NCBI GenBank assembly: GCA_019359325.1
Contig: JAHHHN010000021.1
Location: forward strand, 50,195-114,194
Origin: Mojavia pulchra JT2-VF2
GTDB taxonomy: Bacteria > Cyanobacteriota > Cyanobacteriia > Cyanobacteriales > Nostocaceae
Direction of reading: 5' to 3'
Length of the DNA: 64,000 nucleotides
This document shows, piece by piece, positions 62,536 through 64,000 of this stretch. Both the position numbers and the translations under genes were made by a program. The notes under the pieces were generated by a model, which made no database searches, had not been told where the DNA came from, and saw only the letters and a program-made list of their open reading frames with translations. Position 1 is the first letter of the stretch, and each line of letters opens with the position of its first letter.

Positions 62536-62946
62536 AAAAACTATTGTAGTTACTACAAGCATACTTCGATGTGGAGGGGCTTTTTATCCGTCATCGCTCC
62601 TACCATCGATTTTGTATACGTTGCTGTAAACGAGGAATTGGTATTAAACAAATCTTATTTTCGATATAAATAGCAACAATTCGCACTTAACTGAGAAATA
62701 ATTGCCTTTTTGTAACAAAATTGTTATATTAATTTATATTAAGTTACATAATTTGTTACACCACTGCATTCTGAATAAACGTGCAGTTGGGTGTACACGT
62801 ACTTTGCCGAGTATCTAACTTAACAGCAACAAACTCACTATGTATTTAACAGAGCGAAGGTTGAGTGTTTTTAAAAGTCTCTTCAGAAGCGCTATCTACG
62901 GCAGTTAATTTCCGCATGATTAATGAAGATTTGGGAGACAGGCTAT
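62536..62946. other. intergenic region and leader of pentapeptide gene
   Basis: No gene is seen. A region of GTGGAGGGGCTTTTTATCC near 62570 may be part of a trpE terminator. The 45-nt element (62704-62748) and TTTGTTACACC follow; the remaining 200 bases are a long leader in front of the pentapeptide-repeat gene. Confidence 0.5.
62704..62748 (+). promoter_or_regulatory. 45-nt element, second copy
   Basis: GCCTTTTTGTAACAAAATTG and ATTTATATTAAGTTACA: ungapped match at 38 of 45 positions with 47296-47340 in front of the Psb34-type gene. The start codon of the downstream pentapeptide gene is about 200 bases away, so here it would be a promoter element rather than a ribosome-near leader. Confidence 0.5.
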
Positions 62947-63567
62947 ATGGATGCTGATGAACTTCTCAAACGCTACTGTGCAGGAGAGAGAAATTTCACG
63001 CAGGTAAGCCTGCATTCAACCAACTTGAGCGAGGTATGTTTAGCTGGAATCAACTTGGATCGAGCTAACCTAGCTCAATCAAGCTTATCGCAAGCTAACC
63101 TACGTGGAGCAAACTTGATTGAAGCAAATCTAAGTGCGGCGTCGCTCTGGAGAACTGACTTAAGTGGAGCAACCTTAATTTGGGCTAACCTGAAGCGTGC
63201 TAATCTGATTCGGGCAACTCTAACTAAAGTGGATTTGCACAAAGCTTCCTTAGCGAAAGCCGACCTGCGTTTAGCAAACCTACGCGATGCTGACCTCAGT
63301 GGTGCAGATTTGACTGGGGCAGACTTGCGTTACGCCAACCTCAGTGGCGCTTTTTTGGCTGGGGCAAATCTCAACGGTGCAAACCTGACTGGGGCAGACT
63401 TGAGCAAGGCAGACTTAAGCTATACTAATCTCGCTAAAGCCCTCTTGTTTAAAACTAATCTAAGTTATGTAGACTTTACGGAAGTAGACCTAACTAAAGT
63501 AGATTTGCGCTACTGCTTGCTTAACAAAGAAGCTCTGCCTCAAAGAGACCTTGTTGAGGCAGGTTAA
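62947..63567 (+). CDS. pentapeptide-repeat protein
   Basis: The 206-residue product (MDADELLKRYCAGERNFTQV) has a short N-terminal helix and about 30 A(N/D)LXX repeats, another right-handed beta-helix. I prefer ATG 62947, nine bases after GGGAG, over the ATG at 62923. The family occurs in thylakoid or lumen proteins and in cytoplasmic ones; no signal peptide is seen. It lies between trpE and psbA, and shares an upstream element with the Psb34-type gene. Confidence 0.9.
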   Translation: MDADELLKRYCAGERNFTQVSLHSTNLSEVCLAGINLDRANLAQSSLSQANLRGANLIEANLSAASLWRTDLSGATLIWANLKRANLIRATLTKVDLHKASLAKADLRLANLRDADLSGADLTGADLRYANLSGAFLAGANLNGANLTGADLSKADLSYTNLAKALLFKTNLSYVDFTEVDLTKVDLRYCLLNKEALPQRDLVEAG

Positions 63568-63602
63568 CAACATTCATTTAGTTTGAGCTTTTAGCGTTCG
63601 AG

Positions 63603-63634
63603 AAAAGGGTAAGGGGTAAATCCTTTACCCTTTT
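63603..63634 (+). terminator. rho-independent terminator after pentapeptide gene
   Basis: AAAAGGGTAA (about 63603-63612) pairs with TTACCCTTTT (63625-63634), a 10-bp stem with a 12-base loop. It lies 35 bases after the stop and before the psbA promoter. Confidence 0.75.
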
Positions 63635-63788
63635 GCTTGCTATTTACTGGGTGCGATCGCCAAAGTATCCTGCACTCGAATATGGTTGAGCCAAATTCCT
63701 TGGATGTAAAACAAAGTCATAAATTATTACTTTTAAATAAGTATAGCTAATACTTGATATTAATTTTACAAATCGGTTAGTCCTTGAT

Positions 63789-63820
63789 GACTTTTTGTAA
63801 ACTAATGTAAAGTACTATCA
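63789..63820 (+). promoter_or_regulatory. psbA upstream element
   Basis: GACTTTTTGTAA (63789-63800) is identical to the first 12 bases of the element at 47296 and nearly so to 62704 (GCCTTTTTGTAA). It is followed by CTAATGTAAAGTACTATC, in which TACTAT could be a -10 box. The psbA start codon is 54 bases downstream. Confidence 0.4.
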
Positions 63821-63849
63821 CAGGCAAACAAAACTTGTCTGATTCATAA

Positions 63850-64000
<151 letters not shown>

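Overview
The window looks like chromosome of a filamentous, heterocyst-forming cyanobacterium of the Nostoc/Anabaena type. This rests on photosystem genes (psaD, the first codons of psbA, a Psb34-type small protein), a beta-carboxysome gene (ccmP), a PxcA/CemA-type proton-extrusion gene, many HIP1 octamers (GCGATCGC), heptanucleotide repeats of the GGGGATT/GGGACTA type in spacers, and several cyanobacteria-only families (DUF928, DUF1816, DUF2605, DUF2973, DICT-domain kinase). No rRNA, tRNA, CRISPR array or intact insertion sequence was found. The species cannot be named from the sequence.

Layout. 0-11 kb is mostly housekeeping: a partial universal stress protein, DUF928, two tandem CAP-domain genes, an alpha/beta hydrolase, DUF1816, RlmB-type rRNA methylase, Mini-RNase III, a STAS anti-sigma antagonist, carA, a lipoprotein with an aspartic-protease fold, and trpD. 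11-20 kb is an accessory, defence-island-like block: a D12-class DNA adenine methylase, a RelE-type toxin overlapping an unusually long antitoxin-like gene, and a three-gene unit on the minus strand (dynamin-like GTPase, then Hsp70-like ATPase, then an unrecognised protein) closed by a perfect 16-bp hairpin. 20-22.3 kb holds debris of a kdp potassium-transport operon next to a LuxR-type fragment, followed by an intact short kdpD.

22.7-38 kb is mixed: DUF2267, aldehyde dehydrogenase, a broken DUF4258/YgiT toxin-antitoxin pair, a 63-bp tandem repeat, ccmP, a pentapeptide-repeat gene, an XRE regulator overlapping a 2252-residue multi-PAS hybrid kinase, a PD-(D/E)XK nuclease-like/TPR fusion and an SH3-domain protein. 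38-47 kb has metabolic genes: aspartate aminotransferase, glycosyltransferase-TPR, a PII-like / carbonic anhydrase / PxcA group that fits inorganic-carbon and pH handling, an SDR, and a DUF1338 (2-oxoadipate dioxygenase-type) plus class III aminotransferase pair that suggests lysine/2-aminoadipate metabolism. 47-64 kb contains the Psb34-type gene, pfkA, a tandem universal stress protein, a small ribbon-helix-helix gene, thrS, DUF2605 and DUF2973, a glycogen-debranching-type glucosidase, a DICT histidine kinase, psaD, trpE, a pentapeptide-repeat gene and the start of psbA.

Best candidates for something undescribed: (1) the GTPase / Hsp70-like / unknown three-gene unit at 13.1-20.1 kb; (2) the nuclease-like/TPR fusion at 35.2-36.8 kb; (3) the overlapping long antitoxin and RelE pair at 12.1-13.0 kb; (4) a 45-nt upstream element shared by the Psb34-type gene and the pentapeptide gene next to psbA; (5) a gene-free, terminator-ended stretch near 47.7-47.86 kb that could be a small RNA.
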